A DNA stretch of 45,573 nucleotides from Nanohaloarchaea archaeon B1-Br10_U2g19 (GCA_001563905.1 LKMO01000004.1:1-45573); one strand, 5' to 3'. Shown: positions 25,424 to 34,819, counted from the first letter of the stretch. Notes: generated by a model not told the origin, from the letters alone. Translations and numbers: made by a program.

Positions 25424-26685
25424 TCTCCATTAATCTCGGATACGAACGCTCCTGAGGATATAATATCTCCCATTCCCACAGTTCTTTCAGGCTTCTGATG
25501 GATTATGGTAGGTATTGCTACAACTTGGTGCTCGTCAAGTCTTGCAATACCGGTTTCGGAGAATGAGTCTAGGTTAAAGAAGTCTTCAAAGTGTTCAAGC
25601 TCTCTTAAACCGTTTAGTTCTTTGTTCTCCATGTTGAAGTCTTCTATATCTGTCAGATCAGGTATAACTCCTGTCTCAGCCTTCTGTATCGCAGATATTT
25701 CGCCGTAAAGCATTGATTTACGTATTTTTTCAGGCTTTCGTGGATAGCTCTTACCTGTTACGGTTATATGGTATCTGTAGGTGTGTAGGTGTAGTCGGGA
25801 TACTTCCAAGTCCTCAACAATTTCTTTGCTGTGGTGGAATGCTTCGCCTAAACTGACGTCTTCTTCCAACTCTTCATCGTAGAGGAGCCTTACCATCTTC
25901 TTGAACTCGGTTTCATCCATGCCGAGACTGTCTACTTCCGGTGCTATATGTTTCAAAATGTTTGAAGCGGTTTCATCGTCCTTGTGAGCGTATTCAAGGT
26001 GTAGTGGTACTTCAATTTTAGCTAGTTGAAGCGCTGCTTTCTTCAGTTTCGCCTCTTTGTTACCTTCCACATTATGAAAACCTGATAATAAAGCACAGTC
26101 TATATTGTCTTGTATAACGCCTAGTTTATCCTCTATACCTTTACGGAAGTACGGGCCAAATCCTTTCAGGTTATCCGAGACTATGAGTCGTCCCGACTTC
26201 TCTTGATCAAACTCAAAAATATGGTTTGTCTTAGTTCTATCAGTGTTCGAACTGTCTCTAACGTTTTTAAGCCGGAACTCTCCTTCTATAACTGGATAAA
26301 GTATTTTATCTTCTAATTTGTCTGCTAGCTCTTGTGAGAGAAAAGGCGTATAGAAAATTATGCCGTTCCCGGTCTTAGCAAGATAGTTGGCCATTATACC
26401 TCCTTGGCCGCCAATAAACTTTTCTCCTTCAAAATCTATATCCATATCTAGCTTGATCTCATGGTTCTCACCCTCTTGTATACAGTAGGCAAGACATGAT
26501 CTCAGATCGGACAGCGAGGACGCCGTATCTTTGAACTTTGGCTCGGCACCTTCCAGATTAATATCGAGTTCAGAAACTTTGTGAACACAGTCTATATTTG
26601 CATTGAAACCTGTTAAAACATCTGTAGAGTTTTCAACAAGCTCTATACTTTCCTTGTATTTTTTTATCCAACTATTATTTTTCAT
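25420..26685 (-). CDS. ADP-dependent glucokinase/phosphofructokinase family
   Basis: 421 residues, ribokinase-like fold of the archaeal ADP-dependent sugar kinases. Diagnostic: N-terminal LTGFNANIDCVHKV, GGQGGIMANYLAKTG, and the catalytic GMGDIISSGAF (Asp407) near the C-terminus. These enzymes phosphorylate glucose or fructose-6-P with ADP, giving AMP. Glucose versus fructose-6-P cannot be told safely from the sequence; either would feed the glycolytic genes around it. The gene overlaps the TPI stop by 11 bases, forming a TPI-kinase operon on the minus strand. Confidence 0.9.
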   Translation of the reverse strand: MKNNSWIKKYKESIELVENSTDVLTGFNANIDCVHKVSELDINLEGAEPKFKDTASSLSDLRSCLAYCIQEGENHEIKLDMDIDFEGEKFIGGQGGIMANYLAKTGNGIIFYTPFLSQELADKLEDKILYPVIEGEFRLKNVRDSSNTDRTKTNHIFEFDQEKSGRLIVSDNLKGFGPYFRKGIEDKLGVIQDNIDCALLSGFHNVEGNKEAKLKKAALQLAKIEVPLHLEYAHKDDETASNILKHIAPEVDSLGMDETEFKKMVRLLYDEELEEDVSLGEAFHHSKEIVEDLEVSRLHLHTYRYHITVTGKSYPRKPEKIRKSMLYGEISAIQKAETGVIPDLTDIEDFNMENKELNGLRELEHFEDFFNLDSFSETGIARLDEHQVVAIPTIIHQKPERTVGMGDIISSGAFVSEINGD

Positions 26686-27322
26686 ATCCTTTACACAGCT
26701 CCTTTAAAGCTTCTAAACAGTTTTCGGATTTTACAACTCCTGAAGCAACTAAAACTCCTTTACAGCCTAGCTCTAAGCTGATACGTACATCTTCTGAATC
26801 CTTTATTCCTGCACCGGTTAATGTAGGAACGTCTCCTGACTGTTCTACAGCCTTTTCAATAAGCTCGGGCTTGGCGCTAGAAACAGATACGTCGCCGCCG
26901 ATAAGCTCTGGAGGTTCAAAAGCAATATAGTCTGGTTCGAGCTCTGAAAGCTTTCCACATTCTTCAGGGCTTTGAGCACATACTATAGAGGTTATATCAT
27001 GTTCGCGCGCCTTCTCAACAGCTTTCTCAACTGTATCTGGATCCAGTCTTCTCTCGGAATGGTTGATAAGTGTCCCTGTAGCTCCTGCTTGTTTGATACC
27101 TTCTGCTAGTATACTTCCTGTATGGCTTCCTGGTTCTACAGGATCTAGATGTTGAGAGAATACAGGTGTTTCAAGACCTTTGACACGTAAAATATCTTGA
27201 GGCTGTGGTACTACAACAATCTCGGTATCTGTTTCGTTCATAGCTTTCTCGCAGGCTTCAGCAACTTTTACAGAGTTTTCTCCTGTCGACTGTTTGTAGG
27301 TCTTGAAGTTGATCACTATCAT
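26675..27322 (-). CDS. tpiA: Triosephosphate isomerase, short archaeal type
   Basis: 215 residues, much shorter than bacterial TPI (about 250), as expected for archaea. N-terminal catalytic INFKTY (Lys7), HSERR (catalytic His), and FEPPELIGG with the catalytic Glu. C-terminal phosphate loop around LTGAGIKDSEDV and GVLVASGVVK. It interconverts DHAP and glyceraldehyde-3-P. It is the first gene of a two-gene unit with the ADP-dependent kinase and has its own TATA-like region downstream of the debranching enzyme gene. Confidence 0.95.
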   Translation of the reverse strand: MIVINFKTYKQSTGENSVKVAEACEKAMNETDTEIVVVPQPQDILRVKGLETPVFSQHLDPVEPGSHTGSILAEGIKQAGATGTLINHSERRLDPDTVEKAVEKAREHDITSIVCAQSPEECGKLSELEPDYIAFEPPELIGGDVSVSSAKPELIEKAVEQSGDVPTLTGAGIKDSEDVRISLELGCKGVLVASGVVKSENCLEALKELCKGYEK

Positions 27323-27358
27323 TTTTCTTTCTAAAAGAGTTTTACTTTGTCCCTGTAT

Positions 27359-29128
27359 TTATAGCCTCAGCTCAAGATCAGGATTGTTCAAAACAGTTAC
27401 TTCGCCGTCTTCAACTTTAAGATCTAAAGTTTCTCCTCTAACCTTCTTGCCTTTTCTAAACATGTTCAGCTCGGGAGCAGGATCGATCTCTACGTAATCT
27501 TCCTCAACTTTTATACCTAGTAGATAACTGTCTATAGTATGTACAAATAGTCCTGCGCTCCATGCTTGTTCAGAACAGCCTAATAATTCTCCTGTTTCGG
27601 CATTGACAACTTCTGGAAGCGCTCCAGGTTGATCTTTGTCTAGGAACTGTTCAAGTTTTTCTAAGAAACTGATGCCGTGGTTGTAGTTTCCGTAGGAAAG
27701 GTTTGCCATTGCTGCCCAGCACGTGGTCAGTCCCCAGCAGCTTCCGGTGTGGTAGCCTTCTGAGTTGTAGCCTAGATCGGTTGTGGAACGTGTCCGGGCG
27801 CCGTAACGTGAACTAAACTCTCCGTTGATCTTCTGAAGCTGGCTCTCTGCAGTACCTGTTTCTACCTGTTTAAACATTAAAGGTATTACGGTATTAACTG
27901 CGTCAGCACTGTCTCCGAGCTCATCTTTAAGTGTTTCTCCGTCTTTGAACTCTTTAAGACCTTTTTCAAGTTTTTCTACTCTTTTATCATCCATTATCTT
28001 GGCAGCTTCGAGCCACAGGCTTTGGATATCTACTGCAGGTCCTCTTTGAAGGGTATCCATCCAAGTACCGTCTTTCTGATGTTTTACAATATTGTCTTCA
28101 AGCTCTAACCGATCCATAGCTTCTTCTTGAGCTTTTTCAAGCTTTTTGCTTAATTTGTAATGTCTTTGAAGCTTATCTGATGCAATTATGAATAAAGGTT
28201 CTGTATCGGCTCGTTCAACATGTTCCGACGTTCCATCTGTCTTTACTTTACCTGCTAAATCGTTCTCTGCAAATGTTTCAAGAGCATCTTCTGCTAACTC
28301 GAAGTAGCCTGCATCTATAAGTCCTAGAGCGGTCCAGAAACTGTCTCTGGCCCAGTAGTTCTGGAACCAGGGATGGCCTGCAATTATCCCGGTACTCTCT
28401 TTTGAGTAGGCGAGGTTGATCATACTTTCGATACTTGAGTTGAATGTTCTGCTGAACTTCTGTTCAAGCTCTTGGTCGATCTTCTCCAGCTTTTCCGCGT
28501 CTTTCTCGGAGGTTCTGAACTCTAGGCTTATGTTCCGGGTTTCTCCGGAGTCAACCTCTTTTCTGAATGCTACTTCTCCGGGGAGGAAACAGGTCTGTTT
28601 TTCGCCGTCAGGGAAATGTGTTCTAGTATATTTTTTGCCTTGGAACTTCGGGTTGTCATCGCTTTGTATATGGAGTTTTCCCGAACTGTTTGAAACGGTT
28701 AAAGAGTTCTTTTCAGTATTAAAATCGTAGTTTTTAGGTCCCAGGTCTTCTGTACGTTTTCTGATATCTATACCGGTTTCTATAACTGTTTGAACTGCTT
28801 TTTTGTCGCCAGTAGTGTTTTTCAGCTCGATATTAATTTTAAATCCGGGAAAACCTTCTGGTGTTGTAACTTCTTCTTTTATCTCAAGTGTATCGGTTTC
28901 ATGATAGTATGTTATGGTTTCTCCGTACTCTACTCCTTTCAGTGTTGATTCGTTGAGCCATATACCGTTTATTTTTACTGCGTAGTAGTCTAGAAACTTG
29001 TAGGGCGGAGACCAGTATCCGCTCCACTTCGTTTTGAAGCCTGTGTCTAGGTTACGGTTGATGAAGCCGTGAAGATTTGAGATCACTGCGTTTCTCTCTG
29101 AAAGATTTTCGTGAAGAGTGTATTTCAT
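27359..29128 (-). CDS. Glycogen debranching enzyme (amylo-alpha-1,6-glucosidase type)
   Basis: 589 residues. An N-terminal beta-rich domain (about 1-210) precedes an (alpha/alpha)6 barrel. HPWFQNYWARDSFWTALGLIDAGYF is the first catalytic-site segment, TDLGYNSEGYHTGSCWGLTTCWAAMANL the second, and LLGCSEQAWSAGLFVHTIDS the end. This is the GDE C-terminal fold with the catalytic acids in ARDSFW and near the C-terminus. It would remove alpha-1,6 branches from glycogen. A GH15-type glucoamylase relation is an alternative reading. It has a leaderless-type promoter with a palindrome just before the ATG and is divergent from the glycogen synthase. Confidence 0.85.
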   Translation of the reverse strand: MKYTLHENLSERNAVISNLHGFINRNLDTGFKTKWSGYWSPPYKFLDYYAVKINGIWLNESTLKGVEYGETITYYHETDTLEIKEEVTTPEGFPGFKINIELKNTTGDKKAVQTVIETGIDIRKRTEDLGPKNYDFNTEKNSLTVSNSSGKLHIQSDDNPKFQGKKYTRTHFPDGEKQTCFLPGEVAFRKEVDSGETRNISLEFRTSEKDAEKLEKIDQELEQKFSRTFNSSIESMINLAYSKESTGIIAGHPWFQNYWARDSFWTALGLIDAGYFELAEDALETFAENDLAGKVKTDGTSEHVERADTEPLFIIASDKLQRHYKLSKKLEKAQEEAMDRLELEDNIVKHQKDGTWMDTLQRGPAVDIQSLWLEAAKIMDDKRVEKLEKGLKEFKDGETLKDELGDSADAVNTVIPLMFKQVETGTAESQLQKINGEFSSRYGARTRSTTDLGYNSEGYHTGSCWGLTTCWAAMANLSYGNYNHGISFLEKLEQFLDKDQPGALPEVVNAETGELLGCSEQAWSAGLFVHTIDSYLLGIKVEEDYVEIDPAPELNMFRKGKKVRGETLDLKVEDGEVTVLNNPDLELRL

Positions 29129-29132
29129 AACC

Positions 29133-29161
29133 AGTATATTACCTCAAATATACTATAAAAC
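29133..29161 (-). promoter_or_regulatory. Promoter and putative operator of the debranching enzyme gene
   Basis: TATA-like GTTTTATAGT on the minus strand (29152-29161) lies about 28 bases before the ATG. A perfect 8-bp palindrome with 6-base spacer (AGTATATT at 29133-29140 and AATATACT at 29147-29154) overlaps its edge and the predicted start site. Such a position would let a dimeric regulator block initiation. Confidence 0.5.
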
Positions 29162-29233
29162 ACGTATTTTGACTTCTCAGTGGCAAATGCTTGTTGAAGA
29201 AGTTTTTATACAGGCAGAACGCAGACTTCAAAC

Positions 29234-30979
29234 ATGGCTCCAGAAAACTTCATAGAAGTATCTTTCGAGGTAGCAAACAAAGTAGGAGGAATACACCAAG
29301 TCCTCAAATCCAAAGCCGGAGAGATGCAAAAAAAGTACGGAGACAACTATATTACCGTAGGCTTCTACAACGAAGAAAAAGCGACAGAAGAGTTCGCACC
29401 CCGAGAAGACCACAATTTCACACAGATATTCGAAAAACTTGAAGAAAAAGGGATAAAATGCTACTACGGAGTATGGAGCATCCCTGAAGACCCTAAATGT
29501 ATACTAGTTGATGCCACAGAGATGGAGAAGCCTATAGACGAAATAAAGAAAGAGCTCTGGGAGGAATATGGTATAAACTCGATAAACGCAGGTCAAGACT
29601 TTGATGAACCAGTCAAATGGAGCTATGCAGTAGCAGAACTAGTTAAAGAACTAGAAAAGAACATGGAGGGAGAAACAGTTCTACAAGCACATGAATGGCT
29701 TTCCGGACCAGCAATACTCAAATCAGATCTTCCCTCAGTCTTCACAACACACGCAACAGTACTAGGAAGAACACTATCAAGTTCGGATTACGACTTAGTT
29801 GAAGCCGTAGAAAAAGACGATATAAGCCAAAAACTAGCTGAGAAAAAAGAAGTAGAATCCAAACACCAAGTAGAAAAAGCCTCAGCAGAACAAGCAGACG
29901 TATTTACAACAGTAAGCAAAAATACGGGACAAGAAGCGGAAGCAGTTCTAAACGTAAAACCAGATAAGATACTGCCTAACGGCTTTAACGTTGAAGACTT
30001 TCCAAGCCTAGAAGAGCTTTCATACCAACATAAAGAAAAGAAAGAAACCGTAAAAGAGTTCCTAAGAGCATACTTCAAACCCTACTATGATGTAGATCTA
30101 GATAACGATCCTAGAATACTATTCACTTCAGGTAGATACGAATACCACAACAAAGGACTCGACGTATTTATCGAAGCACTCTCCAAAATAAATAAAAGAG
30201 AAGGAGACGACGTTTTCGTATTTATACTGGTTCCGAGCGATATAAAACAACAAAAAATGGAAGTAGTAGAAAACGTATCGCTGTACAAAGAACTAGAGTC
30301 CTATATAGATTCAATAATGCCAGATCTAAAGAAGAAACTTCTCAATGAGATAACTTCTGGACAGGATGCGGAAAAACGTTTGGACCTAGTAGAAAAAGGA
30401 GAGAACGAGCTAAAATCTCTACAAGAAAACTTCAGAGCCAAACAAGGCGATAAACCTCCGGTATCAGCATTCGATCTTAACTACCCGGAAGACGAGATAC
30501 TAACTGCTCTGTACCAAAACGGGATAAGAAACAGAGAAGATGATAGAGTGAAAGTAGTCTTCTATCCTACATACCTATCTGTAGGAGACAGAATGCTGTC
30601 AATGAGCTACAACGACTTTCTAGTGGCTTCAAGCGCCGGGATATTCCCGAGCTACTATGAGCCATGGGGTTACACGCCCGTAGAAACCGCGGCCAACGGA
30701 GCACTCTCAATAACAACCGACATGGCAGGGTTTGGAAAATTCCTGCTGGAAAACACGGAGGAAGAAAATAGAAAAGGGATAAAGATCTTAGAAAGAGAAA
30801 ACAAGACTGAAGAGGAAGCCGCAGAACAGCTTTCAGACGTACTTGAAGAGTTTCTATCATACTCTAAAACAGAGATTACTGAACGAAAGCACAATGCAAG
30901 AAGACTAGCACAGCTCACTTCATGGGAAAAACTCTCTAAAAACTATTTAGAAGCGCATAAAATGGCTATAAGTGATTAA
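29234..30979 (+). CDS. Glycogen synthase, GT3-like (eukaryotic type)
   Basis: 581 residues, shorter than eukaryotic GYS (about 700). N-terminal FEVANKVGGIHQVLKSKA is the glucan/donor loop, QAHEWLSGPAI and FTTHATVLGR follow, then LPNGFNVEDF. The C-domain has PSYYEPWGYTPVETAANGALSITTDMAGFG with the E-x7-E pair Glu476/Glu484 typical of GT3. It would elongate alpha-1,4-glucan from a nucleotide sugar (UDP-glucose in eukaryotes; archaeal donor not established). Start ATG about 27 bases after TATA-like gtttttata. It begins a four-gene operon GT3-PGI-GT4 half-GT4. Confidence 0.9.
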   Translation: MAPENFIEVSFEVANKVGGIHQVLKSKAGEMQKKYGDNYITVGFYNEEKATEEFAPREDHNFTQIFEKLEEKGIKCYYGVWSIPEDPKCILVDATEMEKPIDEIKKELWEEYGINSINAGQDFDEPVKWSYAVAELVKELEKNMEGETVLQAHEWLSGPAILKSDLPSVFTTHATVLGRTLSSSDYDLVEAVEKDDISQKLAEKKEVESKHQVEKASAEQADVFTTVSKNTGQEAEAVLNVKPDKILPNGFNVEDFPSLEELSYQHKEKKETVKEFLRAYFKPYYDVDLDNDPRILFTSGRYEYHNKGLDVFIEALSKINKREGDDVFVFILVPSDIKQQKMEVVENVSLYKELESYIDSIMPDLKKKLLNEITSGQDAEKRLDLVEKGENELKSLQENFRAKQGDKPPVSAFDLNYPEDEILTALYQNGIRNREDDRVKVVFYPTYLSVGDRMLSMSYNDFLVASSAGIFPSYYEPWGYTPVETAANGALSITTDMAGFGKFLLENTEEENRKGIKILERENKTEEEAAEQLSDVLEEFLSYSKTEITERKHNARRLAQLTSWEKLSKNYLEAHKMAISD

Positions 30980-30981
30980 AA

Positions 30982-32157
30982 ATGACAATAAAACTCGAAA
31001 TAGATCATGTAAACGAAAAAAACCGTTCTATACAACAGCTCCCGAAAGAAAAGAAACCAGAGTTCACAGAGTACAAACCGGATATTGATAAAATAGAGAG
31101 AAAAGCAGAGGAGCAAGATTATGAAAACATAATTGTAATAGGTAACGGAGGATCAGTTACAAGTCTCAGAGCATACCTCTACGCATTTATCGACGAAGTA
31201 GATACCGATGTCAGAATTGTAACAACTATGGATCCTGACTACCTAGGAAGACTATCCCGAGAACTAACACCTGAAAATACTCTCGTAATGCCTATAAGCA
31301 AATCAGGAGACACAGTAGGTGTTATAGAATCTCTAATGTACTTCCTAGAAAGAGATTATCCGGCTTTCGCAGTAACATCAGACAACGAAGGCGCATTAAA
31401 ACAGATAGTTGATAGAAAAGATCTTGACTGGATACAGCACCCTGAGATAGGAGGAAGATTCTCAGGTCTTACAGAAACAGCTTTGCTGCCTGCAGCTTTC
31501 GCAGGAATAGATGTCCGAGAGATCAGAGAGGGAGCCAAAGAAATGTACGAGAAGCTATCACCACAAAACCAGTATAACCCTGCACTCAATCTAGCTTCAG
31601 CGCTTTACGACGCAGAACAGAAAGGCTTTAACGAAGTCCTGACACCTTTCTACTCTACACGTCTGTTCGGATTCTACCCTCTCTTTGTACAGCTAATGCA
31701 TGAAACAGTATGTAAAGAAGGGAAAGGACAGACAGTTTACGGCGACTTAGGACCGGAATATCAGCATCATACTAACCAGAGACTTTTCGGAGGAAAACAG
31801 AACGTTATTCCGCTCTTCTTTAGATGTGAAGCTCATGAGAGACATAGAGTAAATATTCCTGAAGATCTTAGCGACGTAAAAATTAGAGGAGAAGATCTAA
31901 GCCATTTAGAAACTCTAACCTACTCAGAATCCTTGAAATCAGAGTATCAAGGAGTTAAAAACGCTTTAGATGAGGAAGAAAAGCCTAATATAACTTTGAA
32001 TATTGGAGACGTATCTCATAAAAACATAGGGAAACTTATGGCTTTCATACAGTACACCGCTGTTTACTCGGCTTGGCTGAGAGACGTAAACCCGTTTAAT
32101 CAGCCTGATGTCGAGAAAAGCAAACAGCTAGGTTTCGAGGAGAGATTCAAAAAGTGA
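30982..32157 (+). CDS. pgi: Glucose-6-phosphate isomerase, SIS type
   Basis: 391 residues, shorter than canonical PGI (about 550). The two SIS halves are present: GNGGSVTSLRAYLYAFID and PISKSGDTVGVIESL, then QHPEIGGRFSGLTETALLPAAF. The active-site segment GDLGPEYQHHTNQRLFGGKQN matches the PGI 'E..lGKe..hspNQ' region. It interconverts glucose-6-P and fructose-6-P. It starts 2 bases after the glycogen synthase stop and its stop overlaps the GTG of the next gene. The glycogen context fits its role of supplying hexose phosphates. Confidence 0.9.
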   Translation: MTIKLEIDHVNEKNRSIQQLPKEKKPEFTEYKPDIDKIERKAEEQDYENIIVIGNGGSVTSLRAYLYAFIDEVDTDVRIVTTMDPDYLGRLSRELTPENTLVMPISKSGDTVGVIESLMYFLERDYPAFAVTSDNEGALKQIVDRKDLDWIQHPEIGGRFSGLTETALLPAAFAGIDVREIREGAKEMYEKLSPQNQYNPALNLASALYDAEQKGFNEVLTPFYSTRLFGFYPLFVQLMHETVCKEGKGQTVYGDLGPEYQHHTNQRLFGGKQNVIPLFFRCEAHERHRVNIPEDLSDVKIRGEDLSHLETLTYSESLKSEYQGVKNALDEEEKPNITLNIGDVSHKNIGKLMAFIQYTAVYSAWLRDVNPFNQPDVEKSKQLGFEERFKK

Positions 32158-32759
32158 AAGTAGCGTTTATAACCCGGAGATTTGAGGCAGGAGAAGCAGC
32201 CACAGAACATATCATTAAGTTAGCAGACTACCTAGTTAACAAAGGTCATGAAGCAATAATTGTATCATTTGATGACGGCTCTTACTATGAGGTAGATGAT
32301 AGAGTAGATGTAAAAAGAGTTCATCTGCCGTTTGAAGCCGACAACCTGTATACATGGTCAATGATGCTTAACAACGAGCTCAAAAGAGAGGCCAGACAGC
32401 AGTTCGAAGACAAAGGCTTTGACTTAATACATGTGATTGACTGGACGGCTATACCTGGAGGAGTCACACTTTCCAAACATCTGGAGATACCTCTAGTTAC
32501 AACGTTCCAGTCTACAGAGAATGAAAGAGGCTTTGGTGGCGAACAGTCCGGAGTAATATCGGAGTTAGAGTGGCAAGGAGCCTACGAGTCCGATAAAGTT
32601 TTTGCGACAGGAGAAGACACGAAGAACTCTTTATTATTCGATCTAGATGTTCCTGATGAAAAACTAGAGTTAGTGGACCCTTACAGTGATAACTGGCAGG
32701 AAACAGTTTTAAAGTGCTATAAAGAACTTGTTAAACAAGAGAAAGAGGTTAAAGCCTAA
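32154..32759 (+). CDS. Stand-alone N-terminal half of a GT4 glycosyltransferase
   Basis: 201 residues, beginning with a GTG that overlaps the PGI stop. It aligns over its whole length to the first 190 residues of the next gene: FDLIHVIDWTAIPGGVTLSK versus FDLVHAHDWMAVPGAVGLKK, and VPDEKLELVDPYSDNW versus VPDEKVNYIPNGVDLE. It stops at the hinge and has no nucleotide-sugar-binding C-domain. HAHDW is changed to HVIDW and TVHST to TFQST. It therefore looks non-catalytic, perhaps a scaffold or partner of the full enzyme or a glucan-binding subunit. There is no frameshift or internal stop, and the reading frame is intact. Confidence 0.75.
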   Translation: MKVAFITRRFEAGEAATEHIIKLADYLVNKGHEAIIVSFDDGSYYEVDDRVDVKRVHLPFEADNLYTWSMMLNNELKREARQQFEDKGFDLIHVIDWTAIPGGVTLSKHLEIPLVTTFQSTENERGFGGEQSGVISELEWQGAYESDKVFATGEDTKNSLLFDLDVPDEKLELVDPYSDNWQETVLKCYKELVKQEKEVKA

Positions 32760-32762
32760 AAA

Positions 32763-33908
32763 ATGAAGCCGTTATTTCTGACCTGGGAGTATCCGCCTTT
32801 CAAAGCAGGAGGTATAGCAGCTCACTGTGAAGACTTAGCTACTACACTGGCTTCACAAGGACATGAGCCTATAGTAATTTCTTACGGTGAGGAAGAAGGC
32901 GTAGAACATAGAGACGGTGTTGAAATACATAGAGTAACTTCTACAGAGTCAGCTAACAACACGCTTTCATGGGCTATGCATCTGGGCCACCAGATGGAGA
33001 AGAAAGCTATAGATATCTACCGTTCCCAAGGCTTCGACCTCGTACACGCTCACGACTGGATGGCGGTGCCTGGAGCAGTAGGTCTGAAGAAGACTCTAGA
33101 TCTGCCGATGGTGTTCACAGTACACTCAACTCAGAAAGGTAGAGACGGTATAGATTCGGCTTATCAGAGAACAATACATAACTTAGAGTGGTACGGTACT
33201 TATGAAGCATCTGAAGTAATCACTGTCGGTAAAGATTTCTCAGAGGAAGTAAAACATTCGTTCAATGTACCGGATGAAAAAGTAAACTATATTCCAAACG
33301 GTGTTGACTTAGAAAAATTCGATGCACACAATCACCGTTTAAACTATAATGATTATGCTTTGGACTGGGAGAAAATCGTGCTTTTTGTAGGACGTATGTA
33401 TCCGCAGAAAGGCCCAGGACATTTGATTAACGCAATGCCTTCTATACTAGAAGATTATCCTGAAGCAAAATTCATAATGGTGGGAAGCGGAGCAACAGAA
33501 CACTATAAGGGAATAGCTAAATCAAGAGTCGGAGACAAAGTACATTTCCCGGGATACGTTTCTGACCAAGAACTTCTATCGCTTATGAAGTCTGCAGAGA
33601 TGACTGTTGCGCCATCAGTCTACGAACCTTTCGGAATAGTTCCTTTGGAAGCTGCAGCATGTGAAACAATGACAGTAGGAAGCTATACAGGAGGAATGAA
33701 AGATACAATAGTCCACGAATATACAGGACTCCACTCATATCCTGAAGACCCTGGGTCAATAGCTTACCAAGTCAACCGAGCTTTAAGCGATCCAGGCTGG
33801 ACCGACTGGATGGGCGATAAAGCACGTAACAGAGTAGAAGACAACTTCCGGTGGGAACAGATAGCTGCATGGACTAATGGAGTCTACACTAATGCTTTAG
33901 ATGAGTAA
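32763..33908 (+). CDS. GT4-family glycosyltransferase (glycogen-synthase-like)
   Basis: 381 residues with the GT-B fold. N-domain WEYPPFKAGGIAAHCEDLA and VHAHDWMAVPG; C-domain VLFVGRMYPQKGPGHLINAMP, VHFPGYVSDQELLSLMKSAEMTVAPSVYEPFGIVPLEAAA (Glu288 and Glu296, E-x7-E). The N-terminal glycogen-synthase-like loop WEYPP..AGG suggests alpha-glucosyl transfer onto glucan; GT5 similarity is also possible. It is the last gene of the GT3-PGI-half-GT4 operon. Its end overlaps the APH-type kinase by 25 bases, on the opposite strand. Confidence 0.85.
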   Translation: MKPLFLTWEYPPFKAGGIAAHCEDLATTLASQGHEPIVISYGEEEGVEHRDGVEIHRVTSTESANNTLSWAMHLGHQMEKKAIDIYRSQGFDLVHAHDWMAVPGAVGLKKTLDLPMVFTVHSTQKGRDGIDSAYQRTIHNLEWYGTYEASEVITVGKDFSEEVKHSFNVPDEKVNYIPNGVDLEKFDAHNHRLNYNDYALDWEKIVLFVGRMYPQKGPGHLINAMPSILEDYPEAKFIMVGSGATEHYKGIAKSRVGDKVHFPGYVSDQELLSLMKSAEMTVAPSVYEPFGIVPLEAAACETMTVGSYTGGMKDTIVHEYTGLHSYPEDPGSIAYQVNRALSDPGWTDWMGDKARNRVEDNFRWEQIAAWTNGVYTNALDE

Positions 33909-34819
33909 AGTACTTCTTCAAGATATTCTTCGGCTTTACGAATTTCTCTATCCGGTATATTACGGACGTTTCTGTTAAGGAAGTCGAGAGCATAAAGATG
34001 TCTTAAAGAGCTCTCCACGGTATAAAACTCTTCTTTATCTCCAAAGTCTTCTCCAAGCGCCTTTTTACTTGTATAACCTTTTTGGAGCATTTCGGCACAG
34101 TAAGTCTTATCTCTGTCAAAGTTTACTTTAGCCTTTACAAAATCGTAGTCAGGATCGCCTATAATAGCTGAACCAAAATCAAGGACGCCTGTTATATTCT
34201 CTCCATCGGAAAGAAGGTTTGAAGGGTCATAATCGTTATGTAAGACTGTTGTATCAGGATTTTCAGGTAAGTTAGACATGTTTTGTTCTATATAGCTCTC
34301 GGCCTCCGAAATAAGAGTTTCGGGAAACGCATCACCTGCCTCCTTGTTAAACAGTCTCTCCTCAAAAAAATCTCCCCAGTTCCTAGATCTTAACGGCTTT
34401 AAGCGAGGTGTAGGACGGATATAGCCGGATTTACGTCTCGGAAATTTGTTGTGTATCTCTGCAAGATATTCTCCTGCCTGATATGAAAGCTCTCTAGCAA
34501 CATCTTCTTCAGGAGTCATATGACTCATATTTTCGCCTTCCAGCAGTTCTGTTATGCTGTAAGGGGTTTTGAATAGTCGGGAGTCTTTCACAGAGGGTGT
34601 TGGTATCTTGTTATCTTCCTCTAACGCCATGTAGGCTGCAGCACCAACTGCCAGATTGTTTCTGTTCTCTTTAGATATCTGGACTATATACTTGTCAGAA
34701 TAGGTTTCAAAAAGAAATGTGTCTGAGATGTCGCCTTCCTCTATCTCACTTAACTCGAAATCTTCAGTATCTGTAGACTTGGTGAAGATATCTCTGGCTA
34801 TTATCTCCGAGGCGTTCAT
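33884..34819 (-). CDS. APH-type small-molecule kinase
   Basis: 311 residues, aminoglycoside-phosphotransferase fold. Brenner motif HNDYDPSN (194-201) with the catalytic Asp196 and Asn201, and DFGSA (Asp214). ATP-binding N-lobe FLFETYSDKYIVQISKENR with the lysine. Relatives phosphorylate choline, homoserine, fructosamine or maltose. The sugar context makes a sugar kinase such as a maltokinase-like enzyme conceivable but not shown. The start lies 28 bases after the alpha/beta hydrolase gene, possibly an operon. Confidence 0.8.
   Translation of the reverse strand: MNASEIIARDIFTKSTDTEDFELSEIEEGDISDTFLFETYSDKYIVQISKENRNNLAVGAAAYMALEEDNKIPTPSVKDSRLFKTPYSITELLEGENMSHMTPEEDVARELSYQAGEYLAEIHNKFPRRKSGYIRPTPRLKPLRSRNWGDFFEERLFNKEAGDAFPETLISEAESYIEQNMSNLPENPDTTVLHNDYDPSNLLSDGENITGVLDFGSAIIGDPDYDFVKAKVNFDRDKTYCAEMLQKGYTSKKALGEDFGDKEEFYTVESSLRHLYALDFLNRNVRNIPDREIRKAEEYLEEVLYSSKALV

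Noticed and set aside
29191-29442. An 83-residue frame overlapping the glycogen synthase start
   Set aside because: Arg-rich out-of-frame shadow of a well-matched GT3 gene.
33884-34819. Aminoglycoside resistance gene
   Set aside because: The APH fold is shared by many metabolic kinases, and nothing in the context points to resistance.
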